Source: Plantago ovata
Taxonomy: Eukaryota > Streptophyta > Magnoliopsida > Lamiales > Plantaginaceae
Direction: 5' to 3'
NCBI GenBank assembly: GCA_028274465.1
Contig: CM051455.1
Location: forward strand, 51,127,351-51,191,350
DNA length: 64,000 nt
Under the pieces are notes generated by a model. It made no database searches. It saw only the letters and a list, made by a program, of their open reading frames with translations, and had not been told where the DNA came from. Each line of letters begins with the position of its first letter. The first letter of the stretch is position 1. Positions 12,931 through 23,052 of the stretch are shown piece after piece. The translations under genes and the position numbers were made by a program.

Positions 12931-13883
12931 TAGGGCTGAAAACGAGTCGAGCCGAGCCGAGCTTTTGTATCGCTCGGCTCGTTAAGCTATTTTTCTACTT
13001 AGGCTCGAGCTCGGCTCGAGCCTTGAGACGAGCTTTATATTTGTCTCGAGCTCGGCTCGTTAATATTGTCGAGCCTTAAAGCATACTCGAGCTTTATTCG
13101 AGTTCAAACTGAAACGAGCCAAAATCGAGCTTTTACCGAGCCGAGCCTAAACAACTTGTTAAGAGCTCGGTTAATTTTCAGCCCTAGAACCACTAGGTAG
13201 AAAACATAGAAAAAAAACTTTAATAACTTTACTAAATAAACATAGAGAGAGAAAAATAAATAAATAGATAAAAAAAAATAATAATAAATAAATATATATA
13301 TTAACGAGCGGCTCGATAAGCTAACGAGTCGAGCACTACGTAGCTCGAGCTCGGCTCGTTAATATTGTCGAGCCTTAAAGCGTGCTCGAGCTTTTTTTTT
13401 TTTGGAACGTATAGCACTTTATATATCCAAAAAACAAGTCAAGTACAAGAAAAACGCCGATCCCATGATCGAGGCGTAGCAAAAAACTCCGTTTTCTAGT
13501 CTATCCATCTAATCGGCATGAACATCAAGCCGGTCTCTCCTACATAAGCGAGTACTCATGGATTAAAATAACACAAAAAACAGACTAGGCTCAATTGTAC
13601 AACAAGTGAAGGCAAAAAGAAAAAACATAGCAGCAGCAGGCCGTGAGGCCCCTGCCTTACAGCTCCCCACTTTTCCCTCACGGTCGTAGCAGTAGGTTGC
13701 AGGCAACATCCCGCAATTGTTTACACATCTCGCACCGTTCTCGTATCACTTCTTTCAGTCGGGTGATAAAGCTTGAGTCCAGAACCCCATTAGTCGGGTG
13801 ATAAAGTTTGAGTCGAACTGAAACGAGCCAAAATCGAGCTTTTACCGAGCCGAGCCCGAGCAGCTCGGTTCATTTTCAGCCCT
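12931..13883. mobile_element. Composite hAT-like element, GAGCTCGGCTCG-rich
   Basis: Terminal inverted repeats TAGGGCTGAAAA and TTTTCAGCCCTA are flanked by a perfect 8-bp duplication CCACCCAC (12923-12930 and 13884-13891). The interior is full of GAGCCGAGC/GCTCGGCTC motifs. A complete short copy (12931 to about 13187, with its own TTTTCAGCCCTA end) is followed by a second, related copy that carries a LINE fragment. The whole stretch therefore looks like one element invaded by a relative or partly duplicated. No transposase is present. The 8-bp duplication suggests the hAT superfamily, though the terminal bases are not typical. Confidence 0.75.
13392..13811 (-). mobile_element. 5'-truncated LINE 3' end
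   Basis: A T run at 13392-13403 is the poly(A) tail of a minus-strand insertion. It is followed by GGAACGTATAGCACTTTATA, a sequence common at plant LINE 3' ends in reverse complement. On the minus strand a short peptide stretch (NGVLDSSFITRLKEVIRERC, then EMCKQLRDVACNLL) precedes the tail, consistent with a LINE ORF2 C-terminus. It interrupts the second copy of the hAT-like element. Confidence 0.6.
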
Positions 13884-16151
13884 ACCACCCACTAATGACA
13901 TGGTAAAATAAAGAGTCAAAACATTTTATATATTTGAAATATTCCAACATATAAAAAACAACATAACAATATAAACCATTCACGGGTGAAATTCAAATCC
14001 AACGGTATGCTTGTATTTAATTTAGAGATAAAGAGGGGGTTTGGGAGTTGAATAGTAGTAACTACTAAGAAAAGGCTGGGAGTGTAGTATTTTTTTGTAA
14101 CTGATTTAGTGTACGAGGCTGCAAATCATCTTAAAATTAAGTTCAAAGCTAATGGATTTATTTAGAGAGTGAGGTGACCATCTCTAAATTAGATTTGATA
14201 TAAACGGTTTGCAAGTACCTTTTTGTTTTTGCATTATATGCGAAAATTAAATTTGAGAACTGTACTAAACTACTCCGTATTAATCACGGTAGTATACGTG
14301 TATAGGTAACTATACTCTGCGAAGCACATAAATGCCATAATATTAAACTTGTTAAGGGACCGGGAGGAAGTGTAAATTAATTCTCAACTTATCTTCCAAA
14401 AGTTTGTATGGAACTATGAATACGTAAGGGGGGTCGGCTGGATTATTGGTATACATCCGTAGTTACACTTACCATCAAATTTACCGTAATATATATATGT
14501 CCACATCAGTTGATAAATACTGGGTTGATTAATTATAATGAAGTATACCAGATGAGACTTGTGAAGAATTTTAGAAAAAAAGAAAGAGGCGACCTAGACT
14601 AATAATAACGTTGACTTGATAACGTATAATATAATATATTGATGAACTAAGATATGTACTTATTGATGATCCGATTAGTGGAATGTAGTCACTAGATCCA
14701 AATCCAAGAGAGCATTTTATGGTTAAGTATGAACACATATTTGAAGTTTGAACCTATGAATATATTATGATGATAATATAGTATCTTTCAACGGATAAAT
14801 ATATATGAACTGATTTTTAATCCGAAGACCTTGAGATCAACACTGATTTGAAATATAATGTAGATTTTCTCCTTTGGCTCCATTCTTTGATGTTAGAAAT
14901 AAAAATGGTACAGTAGTAGTATAATGAAATATATGTCCATCTCCTCATTTACCCCATATATATTTTTATTTATTTACCTCTTTTTCTCGTTAAAATTGAT
15001 GATACATTAACTTCATACTCAACTTCATTCCATCTGAAATATTTGAAGTTTGGTATAACATTTTTCGCTTTAAATCTTAATCGCAAATTTAGGTTACAGT
15101 AAAATCCTAGAGGTTTTTATTTTTTAAACGGCTACACCACTACTATAATACAAGATTTAAACCACCTTATATATCCACGTCTAAACTGTCTTATATCTAC
15201 GCTAGGAATCGGATCATGCACCTCTACTTCACCAACTCAACGTAACTCACTACAATCCTAGAGGGTTGTGATCCACTTTGCCTAGCAAAATTAACTGACT
15301 CCTAATTTAACAAACTTTAATTATCTGCAGGTGATCTCTTATGATACTTCCTATTCGGGCTAATCCAGTTTCAGGCAACAAAGATCCATCTATAAACGGT
15401 AGATAAACTAAACAAGTTTAATGATTACTATGAAAATTTCCCTTTTTGTAAAAAGAAAAAATAGAAAAGGCAATTAGCGACATGTGTGTGTGAATGCATT
15501 AATTTGAGATGTAAGCTACCTTGTCGTCTTGTGAAGTAATCGGGAAATAATATTTGATGGACTATTAATTACATCTATTGGTTAAGTTTCTCAGAAATTA
15601 TGTACACATAGGAGCTCTTCTCTGTCATAAATGGGATTAGTTGTGGATTAGATTAAATGAAAGATTTAAAAATATTATTGTATATATTATGGTGTTTGGT
15701 ATACATTAAAATCAAATGTAATGATAAGTGAAAAAGGTATATTTTGACAAATTTAAAAGCCTTATTACTGAATTTGGAATGTTAAAAACTCAAAATTGGT
15801 AACTAATTTAATTCATCCATCATAATCACTAATCTTTCACTTTTAAAGGAGATTAATATCTGCCAATAATACCGGATCAGCTGGATTTAATGCTCTTGAC
15901 CCTGTAATAATTAGCTTTTACTGAACATCATATTAAGAGGAATTAGTTATGTTAATATATCATAATTTGCCATAATATAACTTACAGAATGGCTCCATAA
16001 GATCATCTCAATTTGGTCCAAACATGATTCTCTTGGCCTTTCTCGGTTTAAAGAAAAAAAAAAAATGATAATTTGAATTGAAAAAAAAGAAACTGAACTC
16101 AAATATGTTTTAAATAAAAATAACATACCCTAGACCTTTGTATTCAAATTA
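13884..16151. other. HIPP-A upstream flank without genes
   Basis: No coding region was recognised. The segment from about 14520 to 15620 is duplicated elsewhere in the window (separate entry). About 15112-15255 is a decayed minus-strand SINE of the family seen at 63236: poly-T then AAACGGC and CCACCTTATAT words. The rest is AT-rich unique-looking DNA. Confidence 0.45.
14520..15620. repeat. Duplicated HIPP flank, copy 1
   Basis: It shares ordered blocks with 40230-41100: GAGGCGACCT and GACGACCTGG, GTTGACTTGATAA, and AAGATCCAAGAG/AGATCCAAATCCAAGAG. With 21900-22200 it shares TAGCGACATGTGTG, GGACTATTAATT, CTATTGGTTAAGTTT and TTTCTCAGAAATT. The order and orientation match, so this is an old local duplication of the region 3-4 kb upstream of a HIPP gene. 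Confidence 0.65.
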
Positions 16152-17123
16152 GAGTAAAGTGCATAAAATCCCCTAGAATTATTTCAAAGTAGCATAAAAC
16201 CCCCTTAGTTATTAAAATTGCACCAAACCCCCTAAGTTATATGAAAAGTTTGCAAAAAATCTCCTCACTCACCTGGGGTTAGTTTTAGGGAATTTCGTGC
16301 AACTTTATAATAATCGAAGGGATTTTATGCAACTTTTTTCGTATTTTTTAATAAAAAATATCATATAAATTAATGAAATTATTTGTTAATGTTATTATGG
16401 AAAAACTTGTGGGAGAGGGTATTTTTTAACATAAACATAAGATTATTTTTTATATTTGATCGGTATGTAATTTTTTATTTAGCACATACTTATAGTACAA
16501 TTTTTACTATTAGTATTAAGTAAAAACCTCAATATTCTAAGTCATGATTGTGATGTTGATCCATCTTTCTTTGTTTCTCTTTTTTTTTTTTTTTATTTAA
16601 TGTAAACCGTCTCCATAAGGATAAATTTAATTTGTTTATTATAGTACCTTTATATTCACACGTAATAATTACTCGTGTGATGAAGTATTTTTAATTAAGT
16701 ACTTGATTCGAAAGTAATTACCAAGAAGAAACTAATTTTTTATATTAATAATTACTTCTAAACATGCATATGGTGTATATACATATTGATGTTTTTTAAT
16801 ACAATTAATTGTTATTTAGTGTTTAGTTAGTTATATCAATTCATATGAAAATTAATATTAAATTTATTCATTTAAATAAATAATTATATAAAAAAAACAC
16901 CATATAAGTTGCATAGAATCCCCTTAATTATCATAAAGTTGCACAAAATTCCCTAAAAATCGACGCATAGTCGCACTAACAGAGAGTGAGGTGCACTCTC
17001 TGTTATTTTTTACGTTAGGGGGTTTTATGCAACATTTTTGTGAAACTCAGGGGATTTTATGCAAATGTGATAACTTGGGGGGTTTTGTGTCACTTTGTAA
17101 TAACTTAGATGGATTTTTTGTAC
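16152..17123. mobile_element. Non-autonomous MULE (972 bp)
   Basis: It is flanked by a perfect 9-bp duplication TTCAAATTA (16143-16151 and 17124-17132), the Mutator signature. The ends are long inverted repeats built of degenerate words of the type GCATAAAATCCCC/GGGGATTTTATGC, repeated several times on each side. The interior is very AT-rich. At about 16980-17003 there is a short hairpin, AGAGAGTGAGGTGCACTCTCT. No transposase is present. Confidence 0.85.
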
Positions 17124-17149
17124 TTCAAATTAAGCAAATTCACAGTCCA

Positions 17150-17374
17150 GTAATGTGTTGTACTATGAGTGATAAGAGTGGTGGAGTGTTATGGTACGGA
17201 TATTAGAGTAGCATATAAAAGGTTGAGAGTTCAAAATTCAACGGAGTCATAAGGTGATATATATAGGCATATTTGGAGTTATAAGGTTGATATACGTGTA
17301 TTTGATGTTATAAAGTGGTAAATGGACAGTGTAGGAGTAGGGTAGTTAGATTTGCCGTTTAAAAGAAAAAATGT
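17150..17374 (+). mobile_element. tRNA-derived SINE, plus-strand copy
   Basis: A degraded pol III-like head (AGAGTGGTGGAGTG, then GAGAGTTCAAAATTC) is followed by a body shared with several other copies (GAGTTATAAGGTTG, AGTGTAGGAGTAGGGTAGTT) and the tail GCCGTTTAAAAGAAAAAA. The same body occurs in reverse orientation at 17824, 23053, 63236 and 63636. Confidence 0.6.
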
Positions 17375-17823
17375 GTTAACATTTTCCAGATCAGGAGCTG
17401 TTGCAACTCTCTGTTCGGAGATTCCGATGACGGAATTTGAAGAAGAAGGAAGAAGAAAACAAGAAAAAGGAAAAAGAAAGAAAACTAAATTCCCTGAGGC
17501 ATGTTTGGTTTGATGAGAGAGAAAAAGGTTCAAATTTTTGGTGAAGTGAGGTGAGAGAAAATGGTGTTGAATGTGCGTACATCATAGATATTTCAATATA
17601 TCTATTTATTTGATTGTTTAAACTCTTTTCTTTTCGTTTGAAAATTGATTATTTTAAATTCAGTTCAAATGGATTAAGTTCAGTTCAATTCAATTCAAAT
17701 GCATTAAGTTAAGTTTATATTTACTTAATAGTATTTTTATACTACAGATAAATTCAGTTCAGTTCAATTCAGACGAAAAGAACAGGACTTTAGTATTTGA
17801 TATGTTCATTACAAGTTTATGAT

Positions 17824-18304
17824 TTTTTTTTATTTTTTTTTATTTTTTGAAACGTTAACTCGACCTACTCCACTCTTACACTATTTCTACACTACTCCTT
17901 AACCACCTTATAACTCAAAATATCATAAACCACCTTGAATGGAATATAGAAAAATTATTTTAAACTACTTGCTCTATGTTTGATCTATGTTCTCGTTGCT
18001 TGTTTCATCGATTCCTCTTTGGCTTTGTTGTAGACTTCGGGCCTTGAAGTTTGTCGCTCCCGGTCGGCTTAGTTAGGTCGATAACACCGGCCTTCTTTGG
18101 TCATCTATTGTATCTTTTCGCTTTAGTATTCTATTGTTGTAATTCGTGGGCATTTCTTATGTCCTTTTTGAATGAAATTATTTAGCCGATTCAAATAATA
18201 ATAAAAAAAAAAAAAACCCTTATGCTTCCGACAGAGTTCAAACCTCCAGCCTCTCCTTTCTACTCCACCATCCTAACAAGCCACCACTATAACTCCACAA
18301 ATTT
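17824..18304 (-). mobile_element. tRNA-derived SINE interrupted by a LINE tail
   Basis: Read on the minus strand, the head lies at 18300-18220 with a box-B-like GAGGTTTGAACTC. The body and tail lie at 17945-17824 (TTATAAGGTGGTTAAGGAGT, GTGGAGTAGG, then CGTTTCAAAAAATAAAAA). The two halves are separated by a plus-strand LINE 3' end. Confidence 0.6.
17947..18219 (+). mobile_element. 5'-truncated LINE 3' UTR with poly(A)
   Basis: Untranslated-looking sequence ends in GTCCTTTTTGAATGAAATTA, TTTAGCCGATTCAAATAATA and an A run (about 18204-18217). It is inserted into the middle of a minus-strand SINE. No reading frame is retained. Confidence 0.6.
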
Positions 18305-18589
18305 ATGAATATTATTTTACACATTATAAAAATTATAAAAAGTTAAACGTTTTCAACACGTTTACGTTTCCTACTTTTAATTTTTTTCATTTTCATGTTC
18401 AGGTATCCGTTTTTGTGATAGCTTGGGGTTTAGTATTATTTTTTTGTCAGCAAAAATACCCGTCACTCTCATGACGTACATCTACCTTTTGAATACAGTA
18501 ACCAACAATAATGTCGTCCTTTTACGCGTTCCTAAGTGAACCCCGCAGCATTTGTGAAGAAGCCTCTATCTAGCTTCTCCTCTAAAATG

Positions 18590-18757
18590 GGCTATATATC
18601 TCTCACTATCCTATCTACTCAAACTCAGAAATTACTTGCTCTTTTCACTTCCTTTTCCCTCTAAAAACACAACCAAAAAAACAAACCAACTTTTTCTTGC
18701 CAATTATTACTCCTCTCCATTTTCATCAGGAAGCTCATCATTCATCACCAAGAAAAT
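18590..18757 (+). promoter_or_regulatory. TATA box and leader of HIPP-A
   Basis: TATATAT at 18593-18599 lies about 160 bases before the ATG. It is followed by a pyrimidine-rich leader with ATTACTTGCTCTTTTCACTT and CCTTTTCCCTCT. The same leader words occur before HIPP-B (43550-43690), so promoter and leader were duplicated with the gene. Confidence 0.6.
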
Positions 18758-19494
18758 ATGCCGGTAATTACATTACCCTCTCTCATCGATCTACTTAATC
18801 CTTGTTGTATATAATTATCCATCCTCAATATTAGTACTAGTTTGATTCATCTCTCTAGTGTCTAAGTCAATTGTTTCATCCAAGTTTGTTCACTTATATG
18901 CACTTTATTACCAATTTCAATTAGTTTCTGTGTTTAAAATCAAATGTGACGCTTGATTTCTTTACTTCTTTAGTAAAAAATGTACGTATTTGATTGGCCT
19001 AAACAATTTGCATATGCACAGAATCACAGAAGCATTATTGCATGCATACTTTAAATTCTGTAAACGTACTGATCTGTTTCTTGATCTATAACTGTTTTTC
19101 TTTGCAGCAAAAGATAGTGATTAGAGTGTCAATGAACGACGAAAAAGCTCGCACTAAAGCCCTCAAAATCGCGGTTGGAGTATCCGGTATTGCATCTGTG
19201 TCCTTGATTGGAGAAGGAAAGGATCAACTTCAAGTCTTGGGAGACGGAATCGACTCTGTACAGCTGACCAAGCGTCTGAGGAAGAACGTGGCATACGCGG
19301 AGATTGTGAGCGTTGGCGAGGACAAGAAGGAAGATCCTCCCAAGGCTGCCCAGACCCCTGCCCTGCAGGAATCGGTGATCGGGTGGTCTTATGTGCCCCA
19401 GTCATCCTACAATTGGCACCACCACCCAGCTCCGTACCATTACCACCTATATGTTGAACCAGCACGGGCTGATCCCATTTGCACCATCATGTGA
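18758..19494 (+). CDS. Heavy-metal-associated isoprenylated plant protein (HIPP), copy A, no CxxC
   Basis: Exon 1 is only ATGCCG (18758-18763) before a GTAATT donor. Exon 2 (19108-19494) follows TTTGCAG in phase 0. The 130-aa product starts MPQKIVIRVSMNDEKARTKA and has one HMA-type ferredoxin fold (about 3-70), including KALKIAVGVSGIASVSLIGE and LRKNVAYAEIVSV. A lysine/proline linker follows, then a histidine-rich stretch (WHHHPAPYHYH, about 107-117) and a C-terminal CTIM CaaX box, which predicts prenylation and membrane attachment. HIPPs normally bind metals through MxCxxC; here the site reads SMNDEKA, so classical Cu/Zn binding is not expected. Cysteine-less HMA proteins are known in plants, several as effector targets, but nothing here shows that role. 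A paralogue lies at 43695-44259. The 150-codon frame beginning at 19042 starts inside the intron and is not the true start. Confidence 0.92.
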
Positions 19495-19939
19495 TCATCA
19501 TCATCATCGTCGATAGTAATGATTATAATGATAATAATAATAATAATGTTGAGATCGATTTTGGCGAGGTTTAAATTACATACATTTTGCTTCAAACTTA
19601 TATATATATATAGAGAGAGAGAAATTTGGTCCTGGAAAAAGTCAATAAAGTCGCGGTTTGGATGCATTGTAGACAACAGGCGATGCAACATACATTTTGC
19701 TTCACCGTTGTTCATGTGCTACAGTGAGAGAGGGGAATGAATGAATGAGCAAAACTGCAAACCACAACTTGTGCTAGGCCTGATAACAGCAGAAACAAGA
19801 GCTAGCGAGAAGCAGCATATTTCATCAAAAAAATGGGTGAAGCGTTAGGGTATATATGACGGTTTATCGTAGCAATAAGTTTTTAAATTAAAAACGCTTT
19901 ATACCTATAATTGTACACTACATAGTCGTTTAGTATATA
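19495..19939. other. 3' flank of HIPP-A
   Basis: It contains a trinucleotide-type stretch (ATC and ATA repeats, about 19494-19550), a short GA run and the presumed 3' UTR. No gene was recognised. Confidence 0.5.
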
Positions 19940-20165
19940 CTACCTCTATCTATGATTAATTATCTCATTTTGACTTTGACTGGTCAACCGTGTTCGATTT
20001 TGACTACAAATTTATCTTAAACTATAATAGTAAAATAAATAATAAAGTTATATTATGAAAATAAAAATTTTCATAATATAACTTTATTATTTATTTTACT
20101 ATTATAGTTTAAGATTAATTTATAGTCAAAGTAAAAATGGGACAATTACTCATAGATGGAGGGAG
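19940..20165. mobile_element. Stowaway-like MITE with a 48-bp perfect hairpin
   Basis: The ends are CTACCTCTATCTATGATTAA and its near inverse, next to TA. The core is a perfect inverted repeat, 20015-20062 against 20067-20114 with a 4-base loop (AAAA). The weaker outer arms extend the fold to almost the whole element. Confidence 0.85.
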
Positions 20166-20758
20166 TAGTACATAAGATAATACTGCAACATAACTAAAAA
20201 CGTAACTAAACCAAACGCGCGCTTCCGAACAAGAAACATCCTATACTAATCCAGGCCACTAGGAAACCACTCGAACCAAGTGATCAAGAACGATCGATCC
20301 ATACAACCGGTACCAATTCTAAAGCCTCAACTCTTTAAACACATCTTAAACAAAGGACATGGGGCAGACCGAAGTACTTGCGAAACACCACTGCCCCTAA
20401 GTCAAAACTGACATAGACATGGTCCAGAAGACAACTAGCTATATGCAAAGAGACTTCCGGCCTTATCAAACCGCTCACACCAAGCCCTTAATCTAATCCC
20501 TACGTTCAAGCTAAGTCGTGGTTCACACTCCCACTAAGTCATAATTCTTTCTCAATTCCTTTCCTTTTAATCAAAACCAACTACTAAATTTTATTTTTTC
20601 CACCACTGTCTATGGAGTAAACTTTCCCAACTTTAATTTGATTTTCACTCAGAATCCCTCTGTTAACAAACTGAATCAAGCTGAACTTTTCACAGAACAC
20701 CTATCGTGCAACCAAAAGGACGCCTCTCCTAAAAATTGATCATAGAAATAGTGAAATC
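20166..20758. other. Intergenic, no gene seen
   Basis: AT-rich to mixed sequence with no supported reading frame, RNA gene or recognisable repeat end. Confidence 0.4.
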
Positions 20759-21099
20759 GGAGCACTAGCAATAGAGGGCTTATTTGGGGTTCATTTGGGG
20801 CTCCATCCCCAAATAAGCCTCAAATAAGCCACAATAGGGGCTCTTTTGGGGCTCCATTATTGGAGCCCATGCTTGAGGGCTACCAAATTTGGTAGCCCCC
20901 TAAAGAGCCCCAAATATTATTATTTTATTTTATTTTATATCTCTTTCATCAATTGTGTGGTGCATATGGATTGTATGTGTCATGTGGAACTCACAAAAGA
21001 GCCCATAATAAGCCTAAATCATTGTAACAAGAAATGAAATGGGCTTATTTGGGGCTTAAACCCCAAATAAGCCCCAAGTTTAGAGAGCTAGTGCTCTAA
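20759..21099. mobile_element. MITE with GGGGCTTATTTGGGG subterminal repeats
   Basis: Terminal inverted repeats GAGCACTAGC and GCTAGTGCTC enclose several direct and inverted copies of GGGGCTTATTTGGGG / CCCCAAATAAGCC on both sides of an AT-rich centre. No transposase and no clear target duplication were found, so the superfamily is open. Confidence 0.65.
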
Positions 21100-21228
21100 A
21101 GACACCACCATATGTTCCGGCAAGACAAAAAGTGTCATCAATACTTGGGTCAAAACTCAAAAGTATTGTTCATTAATAATTAACTTTGGAGGGGTGTGGA
21201 CAACTAACCAGAGGTGTGAAGTTTTTCT

Positions 21229-21420
21229 ACTCCCTCCTATGTCCCAATGAGTTTGATTACGTTTTTTTTTTTTTTTTATGATTTTTTTGGTAAATTATGT
21301 TTGAATAACGGGACTCATAATAAAGTATGAAGAAAAGTGAACAATAAGAAAAAAAAAAAAAACAAAAAAAAACAAAAGAGAAATAAGATAGTACTATATC
21401 TGAATTTTTTTGACACATGG
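21229..21420. mobile_element. Stowaway-like MITE, damaged
   Basis: CTCCCTCCTATGTCCCAATG is a typical Stowaway-type end. It is followed by long T and A homopolymer runs (about 21262-21277 and 21350-21376). The second end is not recognisable. Confidence 0.4.
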
Positions 21421-21479
21421 ATACATTGAATGCATTAGAACGGTAGTAGTTGTAACAAAACTATACATTGTAATCAGAA

Positions 21480-22300
21480 AAACAGAAATTCAAGTTGGTC
21501 CTTGGTAGACATAACGCTTAGACTTGTCACTTGCATACCCTACTGATAGCATGATACAATGAACAAGTCGATCAATTTTGTAACCATGAAACCAACCGGA
21601 ACTAGTTTGATACACCGGTTGACTTTTATGGAGTTTAATAGTTTATATTGTAAGGAAGCCAAATTTCAGATAGTTTAATGCTGCTAAAGTAATATTTTTA
21701 TTTTCGAATAACATAAGAAATTCGCATTTGGTATCCTTTGTCCTTAGATGCACATTGGGTAAATCTCACGAGCTCATTATATCTCTGTTGGAATTCGAAC
21801 TTCAAACTCTCATGTGCTACTCCAATACTCTCACCATTATTTTATTTTATTTTTAAACACACTCACCATCAATCCACCATATCACTCAATATGTATATAC
21901 TTTCCACTGGAGCTAATCTAGTTTGAAGCAAAGCAAGAACCATCTATAGTAATGCACATGTTTATGTTTATCATCATCTTCTAGTATTGTCTTAATTGGC
22001 AATTATATTATTGAAGATATGTGAAAATTTCACTTTACAAAAAGGAAAAGAAAAAGCAAATAGCGACATGTGTGAGATCATTGATCCGACAGTAACAATC
22101 GAGCCTTGAAATATTATTAGGTGGACTGGACTATTAATTCTATTTCTATTGGTTAAGTTTGGCGCTACAAATTTCTCAGAAATTTCACAGAACAACATAA
22201 CACTGGGGTCCATGAGGACTATGACAAAAATGGGTTCAAAATTAATCAAAATTTTGTCGTACAATAATATTGTGACGTGGTTGTTCACTTTACCATAAGA
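21480..22300. repeat. Duplicated HIPP flank, copy 2, gene missing
   Basis: It contains the block shared with 8310-8420 at its left and the block shared with 15350-15620 and 40672-41100 at its right. Shared words include TAGCGACATGTGTG, CTATTGGTTAAGTTT, AATTTCTCAGAAATT, AACATCACACTGGG / AACATAACACTGGG, and a TTTTGTCGT then GTGAC then GGT then TTCACTTTACC block. No HIPP gene follows it; MITEs and LTRs begin at 22317. About 21755-21900 looks like a decayed minus-strand SINE. Confidence 0.65.
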
Positions 22301-22316
22301 TGAACCTTAACCTATA

Positions 22317-22553
22317 CTACCTCCGTCCCGCTAATAATGTGTCGTTTAACTTTTTAGGGTCGATTTTGACCACAAATTACACCTAAATGACACAATAATG
22401 TTTAAAATAAAGTTATCTCCCGAAAGTTCATGAAGTGTACTATCATAATATAATTGTATTAAATATTTTTATAATGTAATTTAAGAGTAATATGCGATCA
22501 AAAAAATCGATGTCGATAAATTAAACGGTGTCTTATTAGCGAGGCGGAGGGAA
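22317..22553. mobile_element. Stowaway MITE
   Basis: Imperfect ~30-bp inverted repeats begin CTACCTCCGTCCCGCTAATA and TTCCCTCCGCCTCGCTAATA, flanked by TA on both sides. Length 237 bp; no coding capacity. Confidence 0.8.
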
Positions 22554-22650
22554 TACTCCATATAAGATAAAATCCATCAATTATGATTGATGGTGATCAT
22601 ATAAGATAAAATCCAACTATCATTGTATAAATAAGAGACCGAGAGGTTTT

Positions 22651-22956
22651 TGTAACACCCCAGAAATACAGAGGTTTAAAAGGGTTGAGAACGCTACTCA
22701 TGTCAACATGGTGCACCTTTCTTTTCGAGAATCCACCTAGAAGAACTTTAAAGTTAAACGTGTTTGCTCTGGAGCAGTTCTAGAATGGCTTGCCTACCGG
22801 AAAGTTTCCGGTGCGCGCACAAGTGAGGACAAAGTGCGCTGATTTGAACAAGTGTTGGTCTGTGGGGCCAGAATATCATCCGGAAGAGCATCCAGGAGTA
22901 ACTGCGCCGCCCCAAAAGAGTCAGTCCTTCGATCGATTAGTGGTCGGGACGTTACA
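22651..22956 (+). mobile_element. Cassandra-type TRIM solo LTR
   Basis: The 306-bp sequence starts TGTAACACCCC, ends GTTACA and is flanked by the 5-bp duplication GTTTT (22646-22650, 22957-22961). Positions about 22745-22820 resemble the 3' two thirds of plant 5S rRNA: AGTTAAACGTGTTTG (box A like), CTAGAATGGCTTGCCTACCG (box C like), then GGAAAGTTTCCGGTGCGC. A 5S-like pol III promoter in the LTR defines the Cassandra family. It is a fossil solo LTR with no internal region. Confidence 0.85.
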
Positions 22957-23052
22957 GTTTTAGTCCATTTCATCTCTTCCTAAAAGTTGGGTTGACGAAT
23001 GAATAGACTAAATGGTTGTCAAGAAAGGGTTTTCTCCGATGACATTTTATAA

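Noticed and set aside
19163-19465. 100-aa antisense frame opposite HIPP-A (and 97-aa and 95-aa frames opposite HIPP-B)
   Set aside because: They are shadows of the conserved HIPP exon; no splice, start context or domain support.
22740-22820. 5S rRNA gene
   Set aside because: It is embedded between LTR ends with a 5-bp duplication and matches only part of 5S with many changes; it is the Cassandra LTR promoter.
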